Shown here one piece after another: positions 1 through 7,707 of a stretch of DNA of 64,000 bases. This stretch comes from Pedobacter zeaxanthinifaciens (GTDB lineage: Bacteria; Bacteroidota; Bacteroidia; Sphingobacteriales; Sphingobacteriaceae): contig NZ_QMHP01000009.1 of assembly GCF_003313335.1 (NCBI RefSeq), positions 62,001-126,000 of the forward strand, in the 5' to 3' direction. Made by a program: the position numbers and the translations under genes. Positions within the stretch are counted from its first letter, which is position 1. Every line of letters begins with the position of its first letter. Under the pieces are notes generated by a model that was given only the letters and a program-made list of their open reading frames with translations, was not told the DNA's origin and ran no database searches.

Positions 1-1
1 C

Positions 2-1453
2 AACCAGCTTTTTCCGGCTTTTATTAAGCTGAATGAGCTGCGTACACTTTTGGTTGGTGCTGGCAAGGTGGGTTTAGAAAAAATTACCGCCATTGTGAAC
101 AATTGTAATGGGGCGCAGGTAACTGTAGTTGCTAAAGACGTACATCCCGATTTTTATGAGCTGGCAAAAGTAAACGAAGGCATAACGATAAAGCAAAAAG
201 ACTTCTCTGCGGATGATTTGGAAGAGATTGATATTGTGTTTGCTGCCACAAACGATAACCTTTTTAACGCACAGTTGAAAGATTTGGCCCATACCAAAGG
301 CTTGTTAATTAATGTTGCTGATAAGCCAGATCTGTGTGATTTTTATTTGGGGGCGGTGGTGCAAAAAGGAGATTTAAAAATTGCAATTTCTACCAATGGT
401 AAGTCGCCAACTATAGCAAAGCGCTTAAAGGAAATTTTAAACGAAGGTATTCCTAACGAGCTTGACCAAACTTTGCAAAACATGAGTGCTTTGAGACAAA
501 ATTTAAATGGAGATTTTGCATCAAAGGTTAAAAAACTCAATAAAGTAACAGAGCGCTTGGTAAATCCTCAAAAGAGCTTTGCCGAACGTAATATCAAATG
601 GCTTATTTGGCTGGTGGCGGTGGCTTTTATTGCTGCGGTTGGTATCACTTTGTGGGAAACGGAGCCAGAGTTTCAATCGTTTTTAACGCATATTGATCCT
701 TTGTTTTACTGGTTTTTAGGCGCAGGTTTTGTGTTCGCAATGATTGATGGTGCCATTGGGATGTCGTATGGCGTAACCTCCGCATCTTTTTCGTTGGCCA
801 TGGGTTTGCCGCCTGCATCTGCAAGTATGGCCATCCATATTTCCGAAGTGATGAGCAACGGCATTGCAGGCTGGATGCACTACAAAATGGGAAATGTAAA
901 CTGGAAGTTGTTCAAGATACTGATTATTCCAGCTATCGTAGGAGCAGTATTAGGTGCTTATATTCTTTCTTCGTTGGAACATTACAGCGCTTACGTGAAG
1001 CCAATTGTAGGTGTTTATACTTTGTTTTTGGGTGCAGTGATTTTGATGAAGGCCTTTAACCTAAAAAGAAAAAAGAACAACGAGAAAATTAAAGAAATTG
1101 GTCCTTTAGGATTTATTGGTGGTTTTATTGATGCTGCTTTCGGTGGAGGTTGGGGCTCTATTGTACTTTCAAGTTTGATTGCCGGCGGCAGACATCCTTT
1201 ATTTTCATTGGGTACAGTAAAAATTAGTCGTTTTTTTATTGCCACTTTAAGCTCCTTGACGTTTTTTACCATGCTTGGTGGCAAATATTGGGAGGCCGTT
1301 TTAGGATTAATCATCGGAAGCGCTTTAGCTGCGCCTATAGCTGCTAAGGTTTCCAATAAAATATCGGCCAAAACAATTATGGTGGCTGTAGGCATTATTG
1401 TAATGCTGGTAAGTTTACGTAGTGTAACCTTATTTATTTTAAAGTTGATTTAG
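2..1453 (+). CDS. Siroheme-synthesis dehydrogenase domain fused to TauE/SafE sulfite exporter (5' partial)
   Basis: The reading frame is open from base 2, so the true start lies just upstream; 483 codons are visible. The N-terminal part has the Rossmann motif GAGKVG at visible residues 19-24 and continues like the precorrin-2 dehydrogenase/sirohydrochlorin ferrochelatase half of CysG, which makes siroheme for sulfite reductase. From about residue 200 a long hydrophobic region with roughly eight membrane segments begins (first segment near bases 599-655). It carries TauE/SafE features, including a repeated AxxGGGWG-like element near base 1140. TauE/SafE proteins move sulfite or sulfonates across the inner membrane. 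It ends 4 nt before cysH, so co-transcription is likely. The fusion joins siroheme formation to a sulfur-anion carrier. Domain calls are from family memory; the transported ion is inferred. Confidence 0.85.
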   Translation, partial: NQLFPAFIKLNELRTLLVGAGKVGLEKITAIVNNCNGAQVTVVAKDVHPDFYELAKVNEGITIKQKDFSADDLEEIDIVFAATNDNLFNAQLKDLAHTKGLLINVADKPDLCDFYLGAVVQKGDLKIAISTNGKSPTIAKRLKEILNEGIPNELDQTLQNMSALRQNLNGDFASKVKKLNKVTERLVNPQKSFAERNIKWLIWLVAVAFIAAVGITLWETEPEFQSFLTHIDPLFYWFLGAGFVFAMIDGAIGMSYGVTSASFSLAMGLPPASASMAIHISEVMSNGIAGWMHYKMGNVNWKLFKILIIPAIVGAVLGAYILSSLEHYSAYVKPIVGVYTLFLGAVILMKAFNLKRKKNNEKIKEIGPLGFIGGFIDAAFGGGWGSIVLSSLIAGGRHPLFSLGTVKISRFFIATLSSLTFFTMLGGKYWEAVLGLIIGSALAAPIAAKVSNKISAKTIMVAVGIIVMLVSLRSVTLFILKLI

Positions 1454-1457
1454 GAAG

Positions 1458-2159
1458 ATGAAAGATTTGATAGCGCTTAGGCAGCAACTTAACGGACTAA
1501 ATACCATTGAAAAATTGAAGTATTTAGCTGAGGCATATAAAGATAGGATTGTTTTTTCTACCAGTTTTGGTTGGGAAGATCAGGTAGTTACGCATTTGAT
1601 ATTCGCTAATCAAATCCCTATTAAAGTGTTCACTTTGGAAACAGGACGACTTTTTCCGGAAACTTATTATGTGTGGAACAGAACATTAGAAATATACCAG
1701 CAGCCTATTCATGCTTATTTTCCGCAAAGCGATTTGCTGCAAAATATGGTGAATGCTAAGGGCCCTAGCAGCTTTTACGAAAGTGTGGAGAACAGAAAGG
1801 AATGTTGTTTTATCAGGAAAATTGAACCTTTAAAAAGGGCATTGGCTGGTAATGAGATTTGGATTACTGGAATTAGGGCTGAACAAAGCGCCAACCGTGA
1901 GCACATGGAAGATTTGGAGTGGGACGAAGCAAACCAACTCATTAAGTTTCATCCAATTTTTGATTGGACGCTTGCTGAAGTGAAAGACTTTGTTAAGGAG
2001 AATAATATCGTATACAACACATTACATGACAAAGGTTTTCCGAGCATTGGTTGTGCGCCATGTACAAGAGCGGTGAGGGAAGGTGAAGATTTTAGGGCCG
2101 GTAGATGGTGGTGGGAAGATCAAAGTAAGAAAGAGTGTGGGTTGCATGCTGCTTCTTAG
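1458..2159 (+). CDS. cysH: Adenylyl-sulfate (APS) reductase, thioredoxin-dependent
   Basis: This 233-residue cytosolic enzyme reduces adenylyl sulfate to sulfite in assimilatory sulfate reduction. It shows the adenosine-binding STSFGWEDQ segment at residues 34-42, paired Cys116-Cys117, a CxxC at 199-202 and the catalytic KKECGLH near the C-terminus (Cys227). The Cys-Cys plus CxxC set ligates a [4Fe-4S] cluster and separates APS reductases from cluster-free PAPS reductases, so APS is the expected substrate. That fits the absence of an APS kinase gene nearby and the presence of cysD/cysN downstream. It lies 4 nt after the siroheme/TauE gene. Length is normal for the family. The ATG start is well supported by the tight spacing. 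Confidence 0.95.
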   Translation: MKDLIALRQQLNGLNTIEKLKYLAEAYKDRIVFSTSFGWEDQVVTHLIFANQIPIKVFTLETGRLFPETYYVWNRTLEIYQQPIHAYFPQSDLLQNMVNAKGPSSFYESVENRKECCFIRKIEPLKRALAGNEIWITGIRAEQSANREHMEDLEWDEANQLIKFHPIFDWTLAEVKDFVKENNIVYNTLHDKGFPSIGCAPCTRAVREGEDFRAGRWWWEDQSKKECGLHAAS

Positions 2160-2160
2160 G

Positions 2161-2225
2161 GGACAGTAGACAGGGATCAGGGATCAGGGATTAGGAATAA
2201 GGGGCAAGGGATTAGGAATTAGCGG
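2161..2225 (+). repeat. Degenerate short repeats after cysH
   Basis: Directly after the cysH stop the sequence consists of loosely repeated GGGATCAGG / GGGATTAGGAAT units. No reading frame is supported. Similar low-complexity purine-rich tracts follow cysD, phoH, purC and lptD in this window. Confidence 0.6.
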
Positions 2226-2236
2226 AAAGGTTAAGC

Positions 2237-2310
2237 TCCTTGTCATCCCGAGGAACGAGGGATCTATTGAACGCTTGAATAGATTCTTCACTGCGTTCAG
2301 AATGACAGGG
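2237..2310 (+). repeat. Dispersed inverted-repeat element, copy 1
   Basis: A unit of about 74 nt starts with TTGTCATCCCGAGGAACGAG and ends with GTTCAGAATGACAGGG. The ends are imperfect inverted complements (GTCATCC.. against ..GAATGAC), so it can fold into a long hairpin. It is nearly repeated at 2411-2484. It is noncoding. Confidence 0.75.
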
Positions 2311-2370
2311 TGCCAAAAGGAAGATGCCAATGGCAAGAGGGGGGTACGCTATTTGTCGTAAAGAGGAACT

Positions 2371-2484
2371 CCCTGTCATTCCGAGGCGCTGCTTGTCATC
2401 CCGAGGCGCTCCTTGTCATCCCGAGGAACGAGGGATCTATTGAACATTTGAATGGATTCTTCACCGCGTTCAGAATGACAGGAT
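2371..2484 (+). repeat. Dispersed inverted-repeat element, copy 2, with three tandem heads
   Basis: The same unit as at 2237-2310, but its left end is present three times with an exact 20-nt period: TGTCAT begins at 2374, 2394 and 2414. Only the third head continues into a full element ending GAATGACAGGA near 2482. This looks like repeated growth at one end of the element. Confidence 0.7.
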
Positions 2485-2521
2485 GGCTAAGACGGATACC
2501 AAGGGCAGAGAAAAGTGAAAA

Positions 2522-2632
2522 CTAAACCCGATAGTAGTGAAATGTTTGTCAGTTTGAGCTTGTCGAAAACACAAACATGAAACGAATAGCGGGACTAATG
2601 ATACCGAAAGGCGATTGACCTTGCTTTTCAAA
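2522..2632 (+). repeat. Nested inverted-repeat element (cysD copy)
   Basis: The element starts CCCGATAGTAGTGAAA and ends CCTTGCTTTTCAAA. Inside, ATGTTTGT pairs with ACAAACAT around a GAGCTTGTCGAAA segment, and the outer CCCG pairs with CGGG. A diverged copy with the same start, middle and end lies at 35343-35525. It ends about 15 nt before the cysD start, so any separate cysD promoter would have to lie inside the repeat. Confidence 0.7.
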
Positions 2633-2647
2633 TACAAAAAGTAGAAG

Positions 2648-3553
2648 ATGAATAAATATAATTTTGATTATTTAGATGAGCTTGAAGCGGAGGCTATCCA
2701 CATTTTGAGGGAAGTGGCTGGGCAGTTTGAGAAACCTGCGCTGCTATTTTCGGGTGGAAAGGACTCTATTACTTTAGTACGTTTAGCGGAAAAAGCTTTT
2801 AGGCCTGGTAAATTTCCATTCCCGCTGGTGCATATTGATACCGGTCACAACTTTCAGGAAACTATTGATTATCGTGATGAAATGGTAGAGCGTTTAGGGG
2901 AGCGGCTCATTGTTGGCTCGGTGCAGCAATCAATAGATGAAGGTAAGGTGGTTGAGCAAAAGGGTAAAAATGCCAGCAGAAATGCGCTGCAAACGGTTAC
3001 GCTGTTAGATACTATTGAGCAATATCAGTTTGATGCTTGCATTGGCGGTGCCAGAAGAGACGAGGAAAAAGCCAGAGCAAAGGAACGAATCTTTTCGGTA
3101 AGAGATGAATTTGGTCAGTGGGATCCCAAGCGCCAGCGCCCTGAGTTGTGGAATATTTACAATGGAAAAATCCATAAAGGGGAGAACGTACGTGTTTTCC
3201 CAATCAGTAATTGGACGGAGTTGGATGTTTGGAACTACATCCGCAGAGAAAACATTGCATTGCCAAGTATTTATTTTGCTCACGAAAGAGATGTGATTAC
3301 CCGTAATGGGCAGCTGATGGCCGCATCGCCATACTTGAATATGGATGATGAGGATGTTGTGGAGCGAAAAAAGGTGCGTTTTAGAACCGTTGGCGATATT
3401 TCTTGTACCGCTGCAATTGCATCAGAAGCTGATCAGATAGACGATATCATTGCGGAAATTAGCCAATCGAAAATTTCGGAACGTGGTGCACGTATGGATG
3501 ATAAGGTTTCGGAAGCAGCAATGGAAGACAGGAAAAAGGGGGGATATTTTTAA
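2648..3553 (+). CDS. cysD: Sulfate adenylyltransferase small subunit
   Basis: CysD forms the ATP sulfurylase heterodimer with CysN and makes adenylyl sulfate from ATP and sulfate. The 301-residue protein has the PP-loop SGGKDS at residues 35-40 and the conserved acidic and arginine-rich C-terminal part (RKVRFRTVGDISCTAAI). Length and sequence are full for the family. The ATG lies 15 nt after a repeat element that separates it from cysH by about 490 nt. It is followed by cysN after 148 nt of repeat-rich spacer. The order cysH-cysD-cysN is a typical Bacteroidota assimilatory sulfate cluster. Confidence 0.97.
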   Translation: MNKYNFDYLDELEAEAIHILREVAGQFEKPALLFSGGKDSITLVRLAEKAFRPGKFPFPLVHIDTGHNFQETIDYRDEMVERLGERLIVGSVQQSIDEGKVVEQKGKNASRNALQTVTLLDTIEQYQFDACIGGARRDEEKARAKERIFSVRDEFGQWDPKRQRPELWNIYNGKIHKGENVRVFPISNWTELDVWNYIRRENIALPSIYFAHERDVITRNGQLMAASPYLNMDDEDVVERKKVRFRTVGDISCTAAIASEADQIDDIIAEISQSKISERGARMDDKVSEAAMEDRKKGGYF

Positions 3554-3560
3554 AGAGTAT

Positions 3561-3686
3561 TTAGTAGTTAGCTTTTAGTAGTTAGACAAATTGTTCTACT
3601 ATCCATGTTAACTGCTTACATCAAAATTTACCGTTATAATCATGTAATTGGACAGATGAATCGGTTATCTAAATACTAACTACTAA
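3561..3686. repeat. Inverted repeats flanking the cysD-cysN spacer
   Basis: TTAGTAGTTAG occurs twice just after cysD (3561-3571 and 3575-3585). Its exact reverse complement CTAACTACTAA lies at 3676-3686, just before cysN. The two ends of the spacer can therefore pair. No promoter or small gene was seen between them. Confidence 0.7.
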
Positions 3687-3701
3687 TATCAAAATACGAT
3701 A

Positions 3702-4949
3702 ATGAACATACTTAAATTTTTTACGGCGGGCAGTGTAGATGATGGCAAAAGCACATTGATTGGTCGCTTACTTTACGATACAGATTCAATTTTAGCTGAT
3801 CAACTGGAAGCTATTCAAAATGCGAATCGAAAAAACGATGATGGAACAGTGGATTTGGCCATTTTAACTGATGGTTTACGTGCTGAGCGGGAACAGGGAA
3901 TTACCATTGACGTCGCCTACAAGTACTTCCAGACAGCGAAGCGCAAGTTTATCATCGCCGATACGCCTGGGCACATTCAATACACTCGAAATATGGTTAC
4001 TGGGGCATCTACTGCTAACTTGGCCATTATTTTAATTGATGCTAGAAATGGCGTGGTGGAGCAAACCATAAGGCATTCCTACTTAGTTTCGTTGCTTGGC
4101 ATTAAGCAAGTGGTTGTAGCCATTAACAAAATGGATATGGTGGATTATAGCGAAACAGTTTTTGACGCCATCACACAAAAATATAAATCACTTGCGCAGG
4201 AATTGAAACTTGATCAGGTTACTTATATCCCGGTGAGCGCCTTAAAAGGTGATAATATTGTGCATTCTTCTGAACGCATGCACTGGTACCAAGGCGCTAG
4301 CTTATTACATTTTTTAGAAACGGTTGATACTACGGTGCAACAACAATCAGATAAAGCTCGTATGCCTGTACAGTGGGTAATTAGGCCACAAACTGATGAA
4401 TTGCATGATTATCGTGGCTACGCTGGAAGGATTGCAAGTGGCACTTTCAAGGTAGGTGATCAAATTACCGTGCTGCCTTCGGGTGCAAGCTCTACCATTA
4501 GCAAAATTGAGTTTTTTGATAAGGAGCTAAGCGAAGCAACTAGCGGTCAATCGGTAACGGTGCATTTAGCTACAGATGTTGATATTAGCCGTGGTGATAC
4601 GCTGGTAAATTCATCGGCTATGCCACAAGAAAGTAAGCTTATTGAGGCTGATTTATGTTGGATGGACACCAAAGGTTTAGATACATCCATTACTTATTTA
4701 CTGCAACACAACAGCAAACTTACCAAGTGTAAAGTGGCCGAAGTGATTTACAAAGTAGATATCAATACCTTGGAAAAGCAATCTGCGGATGAATTTAAAT
4801 TGAATGACATTGGTAGGGTTGTACTTAAAACTGCCGACCAATTACCTTTTGATTTTTATAACGAGAATAAAGCAAATGGTTCAGCTATTTTAATTGATAG
4901 TAGAACAAATTTAACTGTAGGCGCTGCAATGTTTAGGGCTTTAGGTTAA
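3702..4949 (+). CDS. cysN: Sulfate adenylyltransferase large subunit (GTPase)
   Basis: CysN is an EF-Tu-like GTPase that drives APS synthesis by CysD. GTP-binding motifs are intact: GSVDDGKS at residues 10-17, DTPGH at 87-91 and NKMD at 142-145, followed by beta-barrel domains typical of translational GTPases. At 415 residues it is a CysN without a fused CysC APS-kinase domain. This fits an APS-reducing pathway using the [4Fe-4S] type reductase encoded upstream. It is the last gene of the sulfate-activation group and is followed by an intrinsic terminator at 4978-5007. Confidence 0.96.
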   Translation: MNILKFFTAGSVDDGKSTLIGRLLYDTDSILADQLEAIQNANRKNDDGTVDLAILTDGLRAEREQGITIDVAYKYFQTAKRKFIIADTPGHIQYTRNMVTGASTANLAIILIDARNGVVEQTIRHSYLVSLLGIKQVVVAINKMDMVDYSETVFDAITQKYKSLAQELKLDQVTYIPVSALKGDNIVHSSERMHWYQGASLLHFLETVDTTVQQQSDKARMPVQWVIRPQTDELHDYRGYAGRIASGTFKVGDQITVLPSGASSTISKIEFFDKELSEATSGQSVTVHLATDVDISRGDTLVNSSAMPQESKLIEADLCWMDTKGLDTSITYLLQHNSKLTKCKVAEVIYKVDINTLEKQSADEFKLNDIGRVVLKTADQLPFDFYNENKANGSAILIDSRTNLTVGAAMFRALG

Positions 4950-4977
4950 AATTTTTGCATCGCTGATGAAATTTTAA

Positions 4978-5007
4978 TTGCTTGGCCAATGGCTGGGCAA
5001 TTTTTTT
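4978..5007 (+). terminator. Intrinsic terminator after cysN
   Basis: A 10-bp stem (TTGCTTGGCC with GGCTGGGCAA, three G-U pairs) has a 3-nt loop and is followed by seven T. It lies 28 nt after the cysN stop. Confidence 0.8.
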
Positions 5008-5087
5008 GTTTTTTGATGTATAAACTTAAAACATTTTACCTCGGCCGCTGTTTATTGAGTGATTAAAATCTAAAAACACTTACAACA

Positions 5088-5312
5088 ATGGCTGATAATT
5101 CTATTTTACTTGACGAAACTAACCAAAGCAAGCATTTGAACAGTACTACTACCGATAGAAGTTACACTTCAACAGTAGCTAAAAATTATGTTGATCAGCG
5201 TAAGGAAAAAGCGCAAAAACAAGCTCACGACGAAAAGAACGGTATCTCTAAGGCGAAATTAGCTGAGCAAAAATGGGATGAGATGGTAAGCTACAAATAC
5301 GCTATCTTTTAG
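5088..5312 (+). CDS. Small hydrophilic protein of unknown function
   Basis: A 74-residue protein without signal peptide or membrane segment. It is rich in Lys, Gln, Ser and Thr in the middle and ends with an aromatic stretch (EQKWDEMVSYKYAIF). I do not recognise a family. Support for a real gene comes from its own spacer, the cysN terminator upstream, and a strong terminator 22-60 nt downstream that shares its stem with the convergent DUF983 gene. The codon pattern matches neighbouring genes. No function is proposed. Confidence 0.7.
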   Translation: MADNSILLDETNQSKHLNSTTTDRSYTSTVAKNYVDQRKEKAQKQAHDEKNGISKAKLAEQKWDEMVSYKYAIF

Positions 5313-5333
5313 CGATTTGAATATCTTGGAAAT

Positions 5334-5375
5334 AAAAATTGGGCTTGTAGCGTAAAGTTACAAGCCCAATTTTTT
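5334..5375. terminator. Bidirectional intrinsic terminator
   Basis: A perfect stem TTGGGCTTGTA / TACAAGCCCAA is flanked by an A-run on the left and a T-run on the right. It can stop transcription from the small + strand gene and from the convergent - strand DUF983 gene, whose stop codon overlaps the T-run. Confidence 0.88.
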
Positions 5376-5800
5376 TATTGTTGCTTAGGTGCACTGCGAT
5401 CAGGTTCATAGTGTAAACCTGGAGAAAGCCAGTACAGTAAAACCATTCTGGAATACCTGTAGTTGAAAGGCGAAAACAGCAAGGTAGTTACAAACAATAC
5501 CGCAATAAAATACCACAGGTTTTCGTATTCCAGCCCTAAACCAAAAATGTAGGCCGCTACCGATGCAGTAACCATTTCTGCTACGTTCATCGCATAGCTT
5601 ACAAACATTGCAACATAAAAATAACCCGGCTCACGTTCGAAACGTAAACCGCAATGTGGGCAATATTCGTTCATTTTTTGGACTTTAAATCCGTAGGTAG
5701 TGCCAGTAAAGGCATCGCCAACTCTACAGCGAGGACATTTTGCGTGTGAAAACCCATGCCATTGCGAAATATAGTAGGGGTGTTTTTTATTTTGTTCCAT
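5375..5800 (-). CDS. DUF983 membrane protein with zinc-ribbon cysteines
   Basis: A 141-residue protein. Two CxxC pairs (Cys22/Cys25 and Cys47/Cys50) form a small zinc-ribbon-like N-terminus, followed by two membrane segments (VTASVAAYIFGLGL and FIAVLFVTTLLF regions). This is the DUF983 pattern; the biochemical role is unknown. I chose the ATG at 5800 because the family starts at MEQNKK, although the frame stays open upstream to 5890. This start overlaps the end of the upstream AraC-type gene by 14 nt, which suggests translational coupling. It ends in the bidirectional terminator. Confidence 0.85.
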   Translation of the reverse strand: MEQNKKHPYYISQWHGFSHAKCPRCRVGDAFTGTTYGFKVQKMNEYCPHCGLRFEREPGYFYVAMFVSYAMNVAEMVTASVAAYIFGLGLEYENLWYFIAVLFVTTLLFSPFNYRYSRMVLLYWLSPGLHYEPDRSAPKQQ

Positions 5801-6677
5801 AAGGATCTGAGATATATTGTTTTCTAAATTTATCGGGTGTAATGCCCTCATATTTTTTGAAGAACTTAACGAAGTAAGATTGATCTTCAAAGTTCAATTT
5901 AAAAGCCACCTCTGCCACCCTCAAATCAAGGTTAACAAGCAATCTTTTGGCTTCTAAAATAATTCTATTTCTAATTAACTTACCTGCCGACAGGCCTAAA
6001 AATTCATTGCAAAGTGCGTTTAAATGATTAGGTGTGATGTATAACAGTTCCGCATATTGCTTAGGTAGCTTTAAGTTAGTGTAATTTTGCTCAATAAGCT
6101 GCTGGAAATTTCTCAAAATAGTGTCGTTGTAATTGTTTTTGGGTAAGTGTTGGTCGGCATTTACTGTTCTTTCTATTTCAATAAATAACTGCAATAATAA
6201 AACTTTCACCAAATCATCATTCCAGGGCTTTTGGTTTTCGCCTTCCTTTAAAATATCCTCAAAGATACCAGTTACTTTGCTGCTCAACCGCTCGTTTAAA
6301 TTTAACACCTGTTGGTTAGTGGTGCCGCTGAAAAAGCTGAATTTTCCCAAGTAATCTTGTTTTAATAAAATCGAGCTAAAATAAGTAGCTGAAAAGTTGA
6401 TGATGTAGCCATCGGGTTCGCTGGTGAAATTCCAGCTGTGCACTTGTCCGGGCACCATAAAATAAATCAAATTGGGCCTAACGTCGAACGTGTCGAAATC
6501 AATTTGATGTTTGCCTTCGCCTTTGGTGAAAAATACTAAATGGTAGAAGCTGTGGCGGTGTGCGGTATGTAAATGCTGGTGCTGTTGTGCATAAGTTCCA
6601 AACCTGCTTACCAGTATTCCATCGTTTTTATACGCTGAAAAATATTTGATGTCGTAAACAGGAATGTTTTTCTTCAT
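5787..6677 (-). CDS. AraC-family transcriptional regulator with cupin sensor domain
   Basis: A 296-residue regulator. The N-terminal half has a cupin-like sensor fold (HTAHRHSFYHLVFFTKGEG, with PGQVHSW later). The C-terminal half has the two helix-turn-helix motifs of AraC proteins (LYITPNHLNALCNEF, then VAFKLNFEDQSYFVKFFKKYEGITPDKFRK). Such proteins bind DNA in response to a small ligand. Its 3' end overlaps the DUF983 gene by 14 nt, so the two are probably made together. A TACATTTG promoter element lies 22 nt upstream. The ligand cannot be told from sequence. Confidence 0.9.
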   Translation of the reverse strand: MKKNIPVYDIKYFSAYKNDGILVSRFGTYAQQHQHLHTAHRHSFYHLVFFTKGEGKHQIDFDTFDVRPNLIYFMVPGQVHSWNFTSEPDGYIINFSATYFSSILLKQDYLGKFSFFSGTTNQQVLNLNERLSSKVTGIFEDILKEGENQKPWNDDLVKVLLLQLFIEIERTVNADQHLPKNNYNDTILRNFQQLIEQNYTNLKLPKQYAELLYITPNHLNALCNEFLGLSAGKLIRNRIILEAKRLLVNLDLRVAEVAFKLNFEDQSYFVKFFKKYEGITPDKFRKQYISDPYGTK

Positions 6678-6698
6678 TCTAGTAAAAATTAATTGTCA

Positions 6699-6706
6699 CA
6701 AATGTA
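6699..6706 (-). promoter_or_regulatory. -7 element of the AraC gene promoter
   Basis: On the - strand this reads TACATTTG, matching the Bacteroidota TAnnTTTG consensus. No convincing TTG lies at the -33 spacing. The predicted start of transcription is about 15 nt before the ATG. Confidence 0.5.
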
Positions 6707-6886
6707 TCAAAATTGTATGTATGCTTTATGGTGTTTTATTTTTATTAAATGGTATTTTTTACTTATGCTATGAATTTTATCAGCTAAATTTTAGGTTTTT
6801 TATGGATAAAAATACTTTTAAAGATTTTTGGATGTAGGAGGTACTTCTTTAAGTGATAACTTTTTTAAAAAAAAAATGTAGAAATA

Positions 6887-6917
6887 TTTTGCATTATCAA
6901 AATCTGCCGTATATTTG
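6887..6917 (+). promoter_or_regulatory. Bacteroidota promoter for a putative small RNA
   Basis: TTTTG at 6887-6891 and TATATTTG at 6910-6917 match the -33 and TAnnTTTG elements with an 18-nt gap. The same gap is seen in the kinase promoter at 7672-7701. No protein-coding frame follows, only the terminator ending at 6980. Confidence 0.6.
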
Positions 6918-6921
6918 TCCT

Positions 6922-6980
6922 CGAGAGCGTTAATTTAGATGATGGGGGTAGGACTTCGGTTCTATCTCCATTTCTTTTTT
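6922..6980 (+). ncRNA. Putative small RNA of about 55-60 nt
   Basis: This segment lies between a full Bacteroidota promoter (6887-6917) and a strong intrinsic terminator (6941-6980). It does not contain an ORF with a plausible start. The expected transcript has a free 5' part of about 20 nt (TCGAGAGCGTTAATTTAGAT) and a 13-14 bp hairpin capped by UUCG. Its 3' end overlaps the last bases of the convergent PAP2 gene, so it could also act as a short antisense RNA or block readthrough. No known RNA family is recognised. Confidence 0.45.
6941..6980 (+). terminator. UUCG-capped intrinsic terminator with no gene upstream
   Basis: ATGGGGGTAGGAC (6942-6954) pairs with GTTCTATCTCCAT (6959-6971) around a TTCG loop, with three G-U pairs and no mismatch. 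TTCTTTTTT follows. On the opposite strand there is no T-run, so it acts on + strand transcripts only. Confidence 0.8.
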
Positions 6981-7599
6981 AGGGCCTTTTGTAATACCAT
7001 ATCAGCTGTTGCAAAAACAACAATCCAATGAGTAAACCTCCAATGATATCGGTAAGCCAATGCGCTCCCAAATAAATCCTAGATATTGGTCCGGCCACGC
7101 ACATGAAGTAAGCTAACGCAGTAATGCCTGTACGCCAATATTGTGGTAACGATGTTAGCTGTTTCATCAGGAAAATCAAAAATCCAAAAAATACGATGTA
7201 GGAAAGTGTATGGCCACTTGGAAAGCTGTTGTTTTGGTAATGATCAATCAAGGTTACTAAATCAGAGGTAGGTCGGGGACGATCAAACACTCGCTTGAGC
7301 ACAAAGGTGATAATGCCAGTAAAGGCGATGCAACTTACAAATATTGCTTCACGTTTAAGTTTGTTGGCCATCAAAAGCACAGCGGTAATGAGTAAGCTTG
7401 CCAATGCAATACTAAGGTTGCCAAATGCGCTAATTACTATCATCACTTGGTCTAACGCGGGTGTTCTGAATTGCTGCACAAATTGCGAAACACTGGTATC
7501 AATTTTATTAACAGGATACTGCAATACAAAATAAGCTAGAATTGAGAATAGCAGCAGTAGAATTGAACTGATCAGTAAGTGTTTTTTTAATGGCATCAT
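6979..7599 (-). CDS. PAP2-family phosphatase (membrane lipid phosphatase)
   Basis: A 206-residue membrane protein with all three phosphatidic-acid phosphatase type 2 signatures: KRVFDRPRP, PSGHT, and SRIYLGAHWLTD with the catalytic His. Several hydrophobic segments surround them, as in PgpB/undecaprenyl-pyrophosphate phosphatases. Likely substrates are lipid phosphates such as phosphatidylglycerol phosphate or undecaprenyl pyrophosphate, but the sequence does not decide. Two adjacent ATGs (7599 and 7596) are possible starts. It is divergent from the HipA-like kinase gene. Its stop codon overlaps the T-run of the small-RNA terminator on the other strand. Confidence 0.92.
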   Translation of the reverse strand: MMPLKKHLLISSILLLLFSILAYFVLQYPVNKIDTSVSQFVQQFRTPALDQVMIVISAFGNLSIALASLLITAVLLMANKLKREAIFVSCIAFTGIITFVLKRVFDRPRPTSDLVTLIDHYQNNSFPSGHTLSYIVFFGFLIFLMKQLTSLPQYWRTGITALAYFMCVAGPISRIYLGAHWLTDIIGGLLIGLLFLQQLIWYYKRP

Positions 7600-7671
7600 C
7601 GGTGATTTTTTAAATGGGTTTTCTCAAATATCTGTTTTATCACGCAGCTATTAATTAGTGTAACGATTTTT

Positions 7672-7701
7672 TTTGGTTAGGTGATCTTTAGTGTACCTTT
7701 G
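7672..7701 (+). promoter_or_regulatory. Promoter of the HipA-like kinase gene (leaderless)
   Basis: TTTG at 7672-7675 and TACCTTTG at 7694-7701, with an 18-nt gap, match the Bacteroidota consensus. The ATG at 7708 lies 6 nt after the -7 element. The mRNA should therefore start at or next to the start codon, and the upstream in-frame GTG at 7681 cannot be the start. Confidence 0.7.
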
Positions 7702-7707
7702 GTTTTT

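Noticed and set aside
2310-2525. Open frame of 71 codons in the cysH-cysD spacer
   Set aside because: It lies entirely in dispersed inverted repeats and reads through repeat heads; the peptide has no natural composition or start context.
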